DNA of 34,992 bases from the NCBI RefSeq assembly GCF_029335315.1, contig NZ_JARJLT010000086.1:1-34992 (forward strand). The letters are read 5' to 3'. Source of the stretch: Pseudomonas citronellolis. Lineage in GTDB: Bacteria; Pseudomonadota; Gammaproteobacteria; Pseudomonadales; Pseudomonadaceae. Below are positions 9,064 through 18,135 of this stretch, piece by piece (the first letter of the stretch is position 1; every line of letters starts with the position of its first letter). Under the pieces are notes generated by a model, which worked only from the letters and a program-made list of their open reading frames with translations, was not told the origin of the DNA and did no database searches. The position numbers were made by a program, and so were the translations under genes.

Positions 9064-9069
9064 GGCCGT

Positions 9070-9513
9070 TCAGGCCTCGGGGAAGCGCTCGAAACCACTG
9101 ATCCGCTCGCGCAGCCAGTCCGGCAACGGCTGGCTCTGGCGCTGCTCGTCGGCGTGGGCGTAGATCAGCTCGCCGAGGGTCAGCGGCTGGCCGTCGCACC
9201 AGATCGCCACCTGGAAGGTCAGGCTGCTGCGGCCCAGGCGCGCGGCGCGCACGCCGATGTCCAGCCAGTCGTCGTAGCGTGCCGGGGCGTAGTACTCCAG
9301 GCTGCTCTTCACCGCGAACAGGTCGCCGCCGCCGCGCAGCAGGTCGGCCGGGTAGCTGATGTCCAGGTTGCGGTAGTACTCGGTGGTGGCTACGTCGGTG
9401 TAGGTCAGGTAGTTGCCGTTGAAGACGATGCCCTGGGGATCGACTTCCGACCAGCGCACGCGCAGGCCGTGGAAGAAGCGGAACTCGCTGCGCTCGGGAA
9501 AGGCTGAAGGCAT
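9070..9513 (-). CDS. YbgC/4HBT-type acyl-CoA thioesterase
   Basis: A 147-residue single hotdog-fold protein. The segment VRWSEVDPQGIVFNGNYLTYTDVATTEYYRNL is the 4-hydroxybenzoyl-CoA thioesterase/YbgC signature, with the Asp of VDPQGIV in the catalytic position, followed by the conserved YYAPARYDDWLDIGVRAARLGRSSLTFQ. Such enzymes hydrolyse acyl-CoA thioesters in the cytoplasm; chain-length preference cannot be read from sequence. It is somewhat longer than E. coli YbgC. A strong ribosome-binding site (GGAGG) precedes ATG at 9513. It lies downstream of argB on the same strand but separated by a large perfect hairpin. Confidence 0.88.
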   Translation of the reverse strand: MPSAFPERSEFRFFHGLRVRWSEVDPQGIVFNGNYLTYTDVATTEYYRNLDISYPADLLRGGGDLFAVKSSLEYYAPARYDDWLDIGVRAARLGRSSLTFQVAIWCDGQPLTLGELIYAHADEQRQSQPLPDWLRERISGFERFPEA

Positions 9514-9540
9514 CGCGGCCTCCGAAGGGAAGGGGGAGGG

Positions 9541-9566
9541 ACCGCCACGGCGGGCGCCGTGGCGGT
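9541..9566 (-). repeat. Perfect 11-bp inverted repeat downstream of argB
   Basis: 9541-9551 pairs perfectly with 9556-9566 around a 4-nt loop, giving a very stable GC hairpin 6 nt past the argB stop codon. There is no U-tract on either side, so it is not a canonical intrinsic terminator. It may protect the 3' end of the coaBC-dut-algC-argB mRNA or slow RNA polymerase. Confidence 0.6.
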
Positions 9567-9572
9567 TGTCGA

Positions 9573-10502
<930 letters not shown>

Positions 10503-10507
10503 TCAGG

Positions 10508-13135
10508 TCAGAAGGGAATGGCCAGGGCGGGATCGACCGCCTTGAGCTGGTTGCGGAACACGTCCTTGATGCGTTCCAGTTCGGCTTCGGAGTCCGCCTC
10601 GAAGCGCAGCACCAGCACCGGGGTGGTGTTGGAGGCGCGTACCAGGCCCCAGCCTTTGGGGTAATCCACGCGTACGCCGTCCAGGGTGGTGAGGTTCGCC
10701 TCGCCCCACTGGCCGTTGCGCTGCAGCGCGTCGATGAGGGTGAACTTGCTCTCGTCGGTGACGGTGATGTTGATCTCCGGGGTGGAGATGTCCAGCGGGA
10801 AGGCGGAGAACACGCGCTCGCTGTCGCGCTTGTCGAGGCTGATGATTTCGAGCAGGCGGGCGGCGCTGTAGATGCCGTCGTCGAAGCCGTACCAGCGTTC
10901 CTTGAAGAAGATGTGGCCGCTCATCTCGCCGGCCAGCAGGGCGCCGGTTTCCTTCATTTTCTTCTTGATCAGCGAGTGGCCGGTCTTCCACATCACCGGG
11001 CGGCCGCCGTAGCCGCTGATGAGGGAGATCAGGCGGCGGGTGCACTTGACGTCGAAGATGATGTCGGCGCCCGGGTTGCGCGAGACGACGTCCTTGGCGA
11101 ACAGCATCAGCAGGCGGTCGGGGTAGATGATGGTGCCTTCGTTGGTCACCACGCCGACACGGTCACCGTCGCCGTCGAAGGCCAGGCCGAGGTCGGCGCC
11201 GGTTTCCTTGACCTTGGCGATCAGGTCTTCCAGGTTCTCGGGCTTGCCCGGGTCCGGGTGGTGGTTGGGGAAGGTGCCGTCGACGTCGCAGAACAGCGGG
11301 ATGACGGTGCAACCCAGGGCTTCGATCAGTTGCGGGGCGATCACGCCGGCGACGCCGTTGCCGCAGTCCACCACCACTTTCAGCGGCTTGGCCAGGGCGA
11401 TGTCGTCACGGATCTGCTTGAAGTAGCGCGGCAGGATGTCGACCTGCTGCACGCTGCCCACGCCGCTGGCGAGGTCGTTGTTCTCGATGCGCTCGCGCAG
11501 GGCCTGGATCTGCTCGTTGGCCAGGGTCTCGCCGGCGACGACGATCTTGAAGCCGTTGTAGTTCGGCGGGTTGTGGCTGCCGGTGAGCATCACCCCGGAC
11601 TTGCCCTCCAGGACGTTGGCCGCGTAGTACAGCACCGGGGTCGGCACCATGCCGATGTCGGTGACCTGGCAACCGCAGTCGAGCAGGCCCTGGATCAGCT
11701 GCTGCACCAGCTCGGGGCCGGACAGGCGGCCGTCGCGGCCGACGCTGACGCAGGGTTCGCCGCGCGCCAGGCTCTCGGAGCCGATGGCGCGGCCGACCCA
11801 GTAGGCGGTCTCGGCGGTCAGGGTGTCGCCCACCACGCCACGGATGTCGTAGGCGCGGAAGATGCTGGCTGGCAGTTGCGGTGCTTTGGGCGTGCTCATG
11901 GCGGGGGTGTGCTCCAATCCCAGGAGGTCCTGGTCTTCATCAAGAATGTCGATGTCCAGAATATCGGTGTTCTGGAACAGTGGGTCGACCAACTGCGCCT
12001 CGGCGCCTGCCGGCTTGTCGATGCGGGCCGGCGAAGGGCTGGCTTCCACCGCCGCCTTGGGCGCCGGGGTCGCTACCGCGGGGCTGGCGGGGGCCGGGGT
12101 GTCGAGTTTGCGTTTCGGTTGCCGGGCCAGCGCCTGGGCCAGCGGCTGCAGGGCAGAGAGGCTGACTTCAGGTGCTTTGGCACTGCGCTGGCCGCCGAGT
12201 TCCTGAAGGAACTGTCCGATTGCCTGGGCGTCCAGGCGCAGACGGCGCAGCAGGCCGCTCTGCGCCAGGTAGACGCCGAGCAGCGCGCCGGCCAGGGCGA
12301 GCAGCGCCGCCAGGCCGAGCAGGGTCGGCGAATAGAGCGTGGCGTCGATGGCCGGGCCGGGGGTAAAGGTGAGTTTCCAGTTCGAATTGATGCTGCCCAG
12401 GGACATGGGCGCGCCGCTGCCGGCTTCGCCGCGTTGCAGCAGGACCTGCGCCGGGGCGCTGCCGAACTGCTGGGCCAGGGTCAGCTGGCCGACGTCGGCG
12501 GGCTGCGCGGGCAGGGCGTTGAGCAGGCGCTGCAGGTCGAAGACCAGCATCAGGCTGCCCTGGATGCCGTTGTCGGCGCCGCGCAGGGCGCTGGCGCTGT
12601 ACAGCAGCCAGCGCTGGCCGACGCGGTAGGCCTCGGGCGCGACATTCTGGCCGCTTTCGACGCGGCGCAGCATGTCCAGCGCTGCATAGTTCAGCGGGCC
12701 GGGGCGCTGGTTGTCCTGGCTGGCCTGGCCGGGGGCGTTGAGGTGGGCGTCCACCAGCCCGTCCAGGTGACCGTGGCTCAGGGCGTTCTCTTCGGCGCGG
12801 GTACGCGTCGCGTCGCCCAGGGCCGGCAGCAGCTCGGGCGTGCCGGCCAGGGTGCGGGTGTCGGCGGCGAGCTGGGCCAGGGCCTGGCGCAGGGCGCCGG
12901 CCTGGCTCTCGGCCCAGGCCCCGGCGACCTGCTGGCGATGCAGCTGCTCGGCGCTGCCGAACAGGCTCAGCCAGAGCAGCGCGCCGGCGGCGCCAACACC
13001 GAGGATCGCCACGCCGAAGGCCGGCAGCAGCGACTTGAGTTCCGGTCGGACGGCAGGGCCCGCGGGGGCCTTGCTCGGCGCGGCGACTTCCGGCAGGTCG
13101 GCCGTGTCCTTGGCAGTGCGTTGGAAAAGTTTCAT
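10508..13135 (-). CDS. algC: Phosphomannomutase/phosphoglucomutase AlgC with membrane-anchored N-terminal extension
   Basis: An 875-residue protein. Residues 413-875 (internal ATG at 11899) are a complete 463-residue AlgC: the catalytic phosphoserine loop TGSHNPPNYNGFK, metal loop DGDGDR, sugar-binding GEMSGH and phosphate-binding RASNTTPVLVLRFE. AlgC interconverts mannose-6-P/mannose-1-P and glucose-6-P/glucose-1-P for alginate, LPS, Psl/Pel and rhamnolipid precursors. Residues 1-412 are extra: a cytoplasmic tail, membrane helix at about 36-60, a predicted periplasmic domain at about 61-267, a second helix at about 268-291, then a Pro/Ala-rich linker (about 330-385) and an acidic stretch (DILDIDILDEDQDLLGLE). 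No frameshift or stop separates the parts. The start MKLFQRTAKD at 13135 is chosen over the longer open frame. Some Pseudomonas annotations carry this long form; classical AlgC biochemistry used the 463-residue form. Whether one or both products are made cannot be told here. Confidence 0.93.
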   Translation of the reverse strand: MKLFQRTAKDTADLPEVAAPSKAPAGPAVRPELKSLLPAFGVAILGVGAAGALLWLSLFGSAEQLHRQQVAGAWAESQAGALRQALAQLAADTRTLAGTPELLPALGDATRTRAEENALSHGHLDGLVDAHLNAPGQASQDNQRPGPLNYAALDMLRRVESGQNVAPEAYRVGQRWLLYSASALRGADNGIQGSLMLVFDLQRLLNALPAQPADVGQLTLAQQFGSAPAQVLLQRGEAGSGAPMSLGSINSNWKLTFTPGPAIDATLYSPTLLGLAALLALAGALLGVYLAQSGLLRRLRLDAQAIGQFLQELGGQRSAKAPEVSLSALQPLAQALARQPKRKLDTPAPASPAVATPAPKAAVEASPSPARIDKPAGAEAQLVDPLFQNTDILDIDILDEDQDLLGLEHTPAMSTPKAPQLPASIFRAYDIRGVVGDTLTAETAYWVGRAIGSESLARGEPCVSVGRDGRLSGPELVQQLIQGLLDCGCQVTDIGMVPTPVLYYAANVLEGKSGVMLTGSHNPPNYNGFKIVVAGETLANEQIQALRERIENNDLASGVGSVQQVDILPRYFKQIRDDIALAKPLKVVVDCGNGVAGVIAPQLIEALGCTVIPLFCDVDGTFPNHHPDPGKPENLEDLIAKVKETGADLGLAFDGDGDRVGVVTNEGTIIYPDRLLMLFAKDVVSRNPGADIIFDVKCTRRLISLISGYGGRPVMWKTGHSLIKKKMKETGALLAGEMSGHIFFKERWYGFDDGIYSAARLLEIISLDKRDSERVFSAFPLDISTPEINITVTDESKFTLIDALQRNGQWGEANLTTLDGVRVDYPKGWGLVRASNTTPVLVLRFEADSEAELERIKDVFRNQLKAVDPALAIPF

Positions 13136-13172
13136 GCAACGTCTCCTCGGCGATTCATCCTGGAATATGAGG

Positions 13173-13628
13173 TCAGTGGCTGCCCGAGTGCCCGAAACCA
13201 CCGGCGCCACGCTGGCTTTCGTCGAAGCTGTCGACCAGCTCGAAATGCGCTTGCACCACCGGCACCAGCACCAGCTGGGCGATGCGCTCGCCGATGGCGA
13301 TGGTGAACGGGGTGTTGCCGCGGTTCCAGCAGGAAACCATCAGCTCGCCCTGGTAGTCCGAGTCGATCAGGCCGACCAGGTTGCCCAGCACCACGCCGTG
13401 CTTGTGGCCCAGGCCGGAGCGCGGCAGGACCAGCGCGGCCAGGCCCGGATCGGCGATGTAGATGGACAGGCCGGTGGGGATCAGCAGGGTCTGGCCCGGC
13501 TCCAGGACGGTGTCCTGCTGGAGCATGGCGCGCAGGTCCAGGCCGGCGGAACCGGGGGTGGCGTACTGCGGCAGGGGGAATTCGGCGCCCAGGCGCGGGT
13601 CGAGGATCTTGGCTTGCAGGGAATGCAT
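13173..13628 (-). CDS. dut: dUTP diphosphatase
   Basis: A 151-residue trimeric-type dUTPase with the five conserved motifs: [50 protein letters not shown] and the C-terminal glycine-rich [10 protein letters not shown], which closes over the active site. It hydrolyses dUTP to dUMP and PPi, keeping uracil out of DNA and supplying dTMP synthesis. The length equals that of E. coli Dut. It starts 7 nt downstream of the coaBC stop codon and ends 37 nt before algC, so it lies in the middle of the operon. The coaBC-dut pairing is widespread in gammaproteobacteria. Confidence 0.97.
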   Translation of the reverse strand: MHSLQAKILDPRLGAEFPLPQYATPGSAGLDLRAMLQQDTVLEPGQTLLIPTGLSIYIADPGLAALVLPRSGLGHKHGVVLGNLVGLIDSDYQGELMVSCWNRGNTPFTIAIGERIAQLVLVPVVQAHFELVDSFDESQRGAGGFGHSGSH

Positions 13629-13635
13629 CGGGTTC

Positions 13636-14844
13636 TCAGTTCTGTTTCAGGCGGTCGGCGATGAAGGCGATCAGCTGGCGGGCGATCTTGCCCTTGCTGG
13701 TCTGGGCGAAGGCAGTTTCGTGCAATTCGCGGTCGATCACGGTGATCGCGTTCTCTTCGCTGTTGAATCCGATCGAGGGGTTGGCCACGTCGTTGGCCAC
13801 GATCAGGTCGAGGTTCTTGTCCTTGAGCTTGCGCGAGGCGTATTCCAGCAGGTTCTCGGTCTCCGCGGCGAAGCCCACGCTGAACGGCCGGTCGGCGCGC
13901 TGGGCGAGGGTGGCGAGGATATCCGGGTTGCGCACCAGTTGCAGGAGCAGGCCGTCGCCCTTGGTCGGGTCCTTCTTCAGTTTCTGCGTCGCGACCAGTT
14001 CGGGGCGGTAGTCGGCCACCGCGGCGGCGGCGATCAGCACGTTGGCCGGCATCGCCGCTTCGCAGGCGGCGAGCATGTCGCGGGCGCTGACCACGTCGAC
14101 GCGGGTCACCCGGTCCGGTGTCGGCAGGTGCACCGGGCCGGTCACCAGGGTGACGCGCGCGCCGGCTTCGGCGGCGGCCTCGGCGAGTGCGAAGCCCATC
14201 TTCCCGGAGCTGTGGTTGGTGATGTAGCGCACCGGGTCGATGTTTTCCTGGGTCGGGCCGGCGGTGATCAGCACGTGCTGGCCGGTCAGCGAGAGGAATT
14301 CGAAGCAGTCGGCGGCGCGCTGGGCCAGTTCCTCGGCCTCGAGCATGCGTCCGGGGCCGACGTCGCCGCAGGCCTGGCTGCCGGCGGCCGGGCCGAAGAA
14401 GCGCAGGCCACGGCCGCGCAGCAGTTCGGCGTTGGCCTGGGTGGCCGGGTCGCGCCACATGGCCTGGTTCATCGCCGGGGCCAGGGCGACCTGGGCGTCG
14501 GTGGCCAGCACCAGGGTGGTCAGCAGGTCGTTGGCCACGCCCTGGGCCAGGCGCGCCATGACGTCGGCGGTGGCCGGGGCGATCAGTACCAGGTCGGCCC
14601 AGCGGGCCAGCTCGATGTGGCCCATGGCCGCTTCGGCGGCGGGGTCGAGCAGGTCCAGGTGCACCGGGTGGCCGGACAGCGCCTGGAGGGTCAGCGGGGT
14701 GATGAACTCACGGCCGCCCTGGGTCATCACCACGCGGACTTCCGCGCCCTGGTCGCGCAGGCGGCGGACCAGTTCGGCGCTCTTGTAGGCGGCAATGCCG
14801 CCACCCACGCCGAGGACGATGCGTTTTCTATAGAGCCGCTGCAT
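13636..14844 (-). CDS. coaBC: Bifunctional phosphopantothenoylcysteine decarboxylase / phosphopantothenate-cysteine ligase
   Basis: A 402-residue fusion. The N-terminal CoaC half shows the flavoprotein start [20 protein letters not shown], the catalytic His in [18 protein letters not shown], the APAMNQAMW loop and the Cys-containing [13 protein letters not shown]. The C-terminal CoaB half (from about residue 185) begins [20 protein letters not shown] and contains [13 protein letters not shown] and [11 protein letters not shown]. Together they carry out the second and third steps of CoA synthesis from 4'-phosphopantothenate. It is the first gene of the minus-strand operon coaBC-dut-algC-argB and diverges from radC across 140 nt. 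A ribosome-binding AAGG lies before ATG at 14844. Confidence 0.97.
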   Translation of the reverse strand: MQRLYRKRIVLGVGGGIAAYKSAELVRRLRDQGAEVRVVMTQGGREFITPLTLQALSGHPVHLDLLDPAAEAAMGHIELARWADLVLIAPATADVMARLAQGVANDLLTTLVLATDAQVALAPAMNQAMWRDPATQANAELLRGRGLRFFGPAAGSQACGDVGPGRMLEAEELAQRAADCFEFLSLTGQHVLITAGPTQENIDPVRYITNHSSGKMGFALAEAAAEAGARVTLVTGPVHLPTPDRVTRVDVVSARDMLAACEAAMPANVLIAAAAVADYRPELVATQKLKKDPTKGDGLLLQLVRNPDILATLAQRADRPFSVGFAAETENLLEYASRKLKDKNLDLIVANDVANPSIGFNSEENAITVIDRELHETAFAQTSKGKIARQLIAFIADRLKQN

Positions 14845-14984
14845 AGGCCCGCCTTATCTTCGGAATTGGATGACGCGCGGCTAGTCCGGAGACGCCTCCC
14901 CAGGCCTCCGGTCGCGCGCAAGGGACGGGCTAAGATAGCACAGCGCCCGCGCCGACACAGCGGGCGCCACTACAGGGAGGTGGC

Positions 14985-15659
14985 ATGAGCATCCGACACT
15001 GGCCGGCGGCGGAAAGACCGCGGGAAAAACTCCTCGAACAGGGCGCCGCGAGCCTCAGCGACGCCGAACTGCTGGCGATATTCCTGCGCACCGGCGTGGC
15101 CGGTTGCAGCGCGGTGGACCTGGCGCGGCGCCTGCTGAACGAGTTCGGCAGCCTGCGCGCCCTGCTGGAGTCCGACCAGGCCAGCTTCAGCAGCCACCTG
15201 GGGTTGGGGCGGGCGAAATACGCGCAACTGCAAGCGGTGCTGGAAATGGCCCGGCGCCACCTGGCCGAGCAGTTGCGGCGCGATTCGGCGCTGGAAAGCC
15301 CGCAAGCGGTGCGCGACTACCTCAAGTCACGGCTGCGCCACGAGGCGCATGAGGTGTTCGGCTGCCTGTTCCTCGACGGCCGGCACCGCGCGCTGGCCTT
15401 CGAGGTGCTGTTCCACGGCTCTATCGACACTACCAGTGTCTATCCACGGCAGGTGGTGAAGCGGGCCTTGGCGAACAACGCCGCGGCGCTGATCCTGACC
15501 CACAACCACCCCTCCGGCATCAGCGAGCCGAGCGAGGCCGACCGCCAGATCACCCGGCGCCTGAAAGACGCCCTGGCGCTGGTGGACGTGCGCGTGCTCG
15601 ATCACTTCATCGTCGGCGACGGCGAGCCGCTGTCCATGGCCGAGCGCGGCTGGGTCTAG
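14985..15659 (+). CDS. radC: RadC family JAB1/MPN-domain protein
   Basis: A 224-residue protein. The N-terminal half has the helix-hairpin-helix-like region ([28 protein letters not shown]). The C-terminal half is a JAMM metalloprotease-like domain with the motif [14 protein letters not shown] and the upstream conserved Glu region [10 protein letters not shown]. Despite the name, a direct role in recombination or repair is not established; the family was named from a mutant later attributed to recG. The start ATG at 14985 has a strong GGAGG. It diverges from coaBC and converges with the peptide-binding protein gene, stop codons only 4 nt apart, with no terminator between. Confidence 0.94.
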   Translation: MSIRHWPAAERPREKLLEQGAASLSDAELLAIFLRTGVAGCSAVDLARRLLNEFGSLRALLESDQASFSSHLGLGRAKYAQLQAVLEMARRHLAEQLRRDSALESPQAVRDYLKSRLRHEAHEVFGCLFLDGRHRALAFEVLFHGSIDTTSVYPRQVVKRALANNAAALILTHNHPSGISEPSEADRQITRRLKDALALVDVRVLDHFIVGDGEPLSMAERGWV

Positions 15660-15663
15660 CCTC

Positions 15664-17235
15664 TCAGAGGCTGACCCGGGAGAAGTCCTGGCGGCCGAAG
15701 GGGCTCACGGCGTAGCCCTTGACCTCCTTGCGCAGCAGCACCGAGGCGGTGGGGTGCGCCAGCGGCAGCCACAGCGCCTGGTCGTGGATGATGCGCTGGG
15801 CGTCCTGGTAGAGCGCGCTGCGCTTGTCCTGCTCGCTCAGCGCCTTGCCCTGGCTGATCAGGCCGTCCAGCTTCTGCTCGCAGTAGCGCGCGAAGTTCAG
15901 CCCGGACTTCACGCTGGCGCAGGAGAATTGCGGGCTGAGGAAATTGTCCGGGTCGCCGTTGTCGCCGGCCCAGCCCATGAACAGCAGGTCGTGTTCGCCG
16001 GCCTTGGCGCGGCGGATCAGTTCGCCCCATTCGATCACGCGAATCTCGGCCTGGATGCCGACCTTGGCCAGGTCCGCCTGCAACAGTTGCGCGCCCAGGC
16101 TCGGGTTGGGGTTCAGCAGGCTGCCGCTGGGGCGGGTCCAGATCGTGGTCTTGAAGCCGTCCTTGAGCCCGGCCTTTTCCAGCAGCGCCTTGGCCTTGCC
16201 CGGATCGTAGGGGTAGCCGGGGAGGTCCTTGGCGTAGCTCCAGGTGTTCGGCGGGTAGACACCCTCGGCCGCCGTGGCGCTGCCTTCGAATACCGACTTG
16301 AGGTAGGTCTGGCGGTCGAAGGCGAGGTTGATCGCCTGGCGCACCTCTGGCTTGTCCAGCGGCGGGTGCTGGCTGTTCAGGGCGACGAAGGCGGTCATGA
16401 ACGCCGGGGTCTGTTCCACCCGCAGGGCCGGGTCCTTGCCCGCGGCCTCGACGTCCAGCGGCTTGGGCGACAGGGCGATCTGGCATTCGCCGCGTTTCAG
16501 GCGCTGCAGGCGCACGTTGGCGTCGGGGGTGATGGCGAACAGCAGGTTGTCCACCGCCGGCTTGCCGGCGAAGTAGTCGGGGTTGGCGGTGTAGCGGATC
16601 TGCGCGTCCTTCTGGAAGCGCTTGAACACGAAGGGGCCGCTGCCGATCGGCTGGGCGTTGAGCTTCTCCGGGGTGCCGGCCTTCAGCAACTGGTCGGCGT
16701 ACTCGGCGGAATAGATGGAGGCGAAGCCCATGCTGAGCATCGGCAGGAAGGTCGCGTCGGGGTGGCTCAGGGTGAAGCGCACCTGGTGCTCGTCGACCTG
16801 CTCCACGCGCTTTATCAGCGCCGGCAACTGCAGCGACTGGGCGTGGGGGAAACCGCTCTGCGCCACCTTGTGCCAGGGCTGGTTGGCGTCGAGCATGCGC
16901 TGGAAGCTGAACACCACGTCGTCGGCGCCCAGCTCGCGGCTGGGGCTGAAGTAGTCGGTGTGGTGGAACTTCACCCCCGCGCGCAGCTTGAAGTCGTAGG
17001 TCAGGCCGTCGGTGGAGACCGTCCAGCTCTCGGCCAGGCTCGGCACCACCTTGCCCTGCGTCGCGTCGAACTCCACCAGGCGGTTCATCAGCACGTCGGC
17101 CGAGGCGTTGGTGGTGGTCAGGGCGTTGAACTGCACCACGTCGAAGCCGTCCGGGCTCGACTCGGTGCAGACGCTGAGGGTGCTGGCGCCGGCCAGGGCG
17201 GGGGCGAGCAGCAGGGCGAGGGGAAGAAGACGCAT
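15664..17235 (-). CDS. Periplasmic peptide-binding protein (SBP family 5, DppA-like), orphan
   Basis: A 523-residue protein with a signal peptide (MRLLPLALLLAPALAGAS, cleaved near residue 17) and the family-5 solute-binding layout: ASTLSVCTESSPDGFDVVQF, LAESWTVSTDGLTYDFKLR, GADDVVFSFQRM, and the C-terminal LLFMGWAGDNGDPDNFLSPQFSC. The GWxGDNGDPDNF segment is typical of DppA-type dipeptide receptors. It lacks a lipobox, so it should be free in the periplasm. No permease or ATPase genes are adjacent, so it must work with a transporter encoded elsewhere. In P. aeruginosa the gene in this position is, as I recall, DppA5, one of several receptors serving DppBCDF. GGAG lies before ATG at 17235. Confidence 0.92.
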   Translation of the reverse strand: MRLLPLALLLAPALAGASTLSVCTESSPDGFDVVQFNALTTTNASADVLMNRLVEFDATQGKVVPSLAESWTVSTDGLTYDFKLRAGVKFHHTDYFSPSRELGADDVVFSFQRMLDANQPWHKVAQSGFPHAQSLQLPALIKRVEQVDEHQVRFTLSHPDATFLPMLSMGFASIYSAEYADQLLKAGTPEKLNAQPIGSGPFVFKRFQKDAQIRYTANPDYFAGKPAVDNLLFAITPDANVRLQRLKRGECQIALSPKPLDVEAAGKDPALRVEQTPAFMTAFVALNSQHPPLDKPEVRQAINLAFDRQTYLKSVFEGSATAAEGVYPPNTWSYAKDLPGYPYDPGKAKALLEKAGLKDGFKTTIWTRPSGSLLNPNPSLGAQLLQADLAKVGIQAEIRVIEWGELIRRAKAGEHDLLFMGWAGDNGDPDNFLSPQFSCASVKSGLNFARYCEQKLDGLISQGKALSEQDKRSALYQDAQRIIHDQALWLPLAHPTASVLLRKEVKGYAVSPFGRQDFSRVSL

Positions 17236-17601
17236 GACGGACTCCGAAAAGGGTGGGAAACTGCCCGTCCCGTGGGCTGGGCGCAGTCATGCAAGGCCGT
17301 TGTCGGCCCTGAACCGGCTACCCTAGACCATGGCGGCGCGGGCGACAACGACGAAAGGCGACGAACGGCGAGCCCGCAAGGGCGCGGAACCAGGCCGTCG
17401 GCATGTGGATAAGCTGCTTGCGGCCTTGCGACGCCAAGCGCCTTTCTGATATAAAGCTGCGCTCTTTTCTGGGGCCCTGCCCCGATGACCTGTTCTCAGG
17501 TCGCGGATGGGCAGATAAGACCTCGGTGAAACTGAGAATCCAACGAGTTTAAGCAGCCAACCCATGCCGGGTTTGGCATGTGGTTTATAGAGGGCTGAGC
17601 C
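17236..17601 (+). promoter_or_regulatory. rpmB promoter and structured leader; 366-nt gene-free gap
   Basis: The gap between the peptide-binding gene (minus) and rpmB (plus). A good sigma-70 promoter faces rpmB: TTGCGA at 17426-17431, an 18-nt spacer, and TATAAA at 17450-17455. The predicted leader, about 140 nt, holds three perfect short hairpins: 17471-17483 (4-bp GGGG/CCCC), 17487-17502 (GACCTG/CAGGTC, 4-nt loop) and 17563-17580 (CATGCC/GGCATG, 6-nt loop), plus an imperfect one near 17522-17536. The last hairpin ends 21 nt before the start codon. This is consistent with a ribosomal-protein autoregulatory leader but is unproven. The stretch 17236-17400 must hold the promoter of the peptide-binding gene; I see no convincing site. 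Confidence 0.5.
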
Positions 17602-17838
17602 ATGTCGAGAGTTTGCCAAGTGACCGGTAAGGGTCCGGTTACCGGGAACAACATTTCCCACGCACACAACAAAACCCGCCGCCGTTTCCTGCCGAACCTG
17701 CAGCATCACCGTTTCTGGGTAGAATCCGAGAAGCGTTTCGTACGTCTGCGCGTTTCCGCTAAAGGCATGCGTATCATCGACAAGCGTGGCATCGAGGCCG
17801 TTCTGAACGACCTGCGCGCCCGCGGCGAAAAATTCTAA
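17602..17838 (+). CDS. rpmB: 50S ribosomal protein L28
   Basis: A 78-residue basic protein starting [19 protein letters not shown], followed by [19 protein letters not shown] and [18 protein letters not shown], the standard bacterial L28 sequence and length. It belongs to the large subunit near the E site and is paired with rpmG 11 nt downstream, as in nearly all gammaproteobacteria. A ribosome-binding AGGG precedes the ATG. The N-terminus has the single Cys (SRVCQ) rather than a zinc-ribbon set, as expected for the zinc-independent form. Confidence 0.98.
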   Translation: MSRVCQVTGKGPVTGNNISHAHNKTRRRFLPNLQHHRFWVESEKRFVRLRVSAKGMRIIDKRGIEAVLNDLRARGEKF

Positions 17839-17849
17839 GGAGCCGAATC

Positions 17850-18005
17850 ATGCGTGAACTGATCCGTTTGGTGTCCAGCGCCGGTACCGGCCACTTCTAC
17901 ACCACCGACAAGAACAAGCGCACCAAGCCTGAGAAAATCGAGATCAAGAAATTCGATCCGGTTGTTCGCAAGCACGTGATCTACAAGGAAGCCAAGATCA
18001 AGTAA
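17850..18005 (+). CDS. rpmG: 50S ribosomal protein L33
   Basis: A 51-residue protein: [19 protein letters not shown], then [20 protein letters not shown] and [11 protein letters not shown], ending TAA at 18005. This matches L33 in length and sequence. It lacks the two CxxC pairs of the zinc-binding form, so it is the Cys-free (C-minus) type. AAGGAG lies 8 nt before ATG at 17850. It is the second and last gene of the rpmB-rpmG operon, followed at once by an intrinsic terminator. Confidence 0.98.
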   Translation: MRELIRLVSSAGTGHFYTTDKNKRTKPEKIEIKKFDPVVRKHVIYKEAKIK

Positions 18006-18022
18006 TTGATCCGGCCCTTGCG

Positions 18023-18048
18023 AAAAAACCCGCCTCGGCGGGTTTTTT
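18023..18048 (+). terminator. Intrinsic terminator of rpmB-rpmG
   Basis: The CCCGCC/GGCGGG stem (18029-18034 with 18037-18042) is flanked by A6 and T6, 18 nt past the rpmG stop codon. The A-tract would also allow it to act on the minus strand. Confidence 0.93.
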
Positions 18049-18092
18049 CATGCCTGCGAGAAACCCCCGCACCTACGAAAACTGCCGGGCAG

Positions 18093-18121
18093 AAAAAAGC
18101 CCGCCGATCGGCGGGCTTTTT
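18093..18121 (-). terminator. Intrinsic terminator of the cupin gene (bidirectional)
   Basis: A palindromic GC stem (18099-18116) is flanked by A6 on the left and T5 on the right. It lies 14 nt past the stop of the minus-strand cupin gene and so ends that transcript. It also backs up the rpmG terminator. Confidence 0.9.
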
Positions 18122-18135
18122 CATGGGCGGGTGTT

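Noticed and set aside
17236-17400. Search for a sigma-54 promoter upstream of the peptide-binding protein
   Set aside because: No GG-N10-GC arrangement with the usual flanking bases was found. The TTGCAT near 17290 lacks a matching -24 element.
17323-17709. A 128-residue minus-strand frame opposite the rpmB promoter and leader
   Set aside because: It has no ribosome-binding site or domain features and overlaps the L28 gene and its promoter.
18029-18121. Two adjacent hairpins considered as a possible small RNA or CRISPR-like repeat
   Set aside because: Each is a separate terminator with its own U-tract, one for rpmG and one for the convergent cupin gene. There are no repeated units or spacers.
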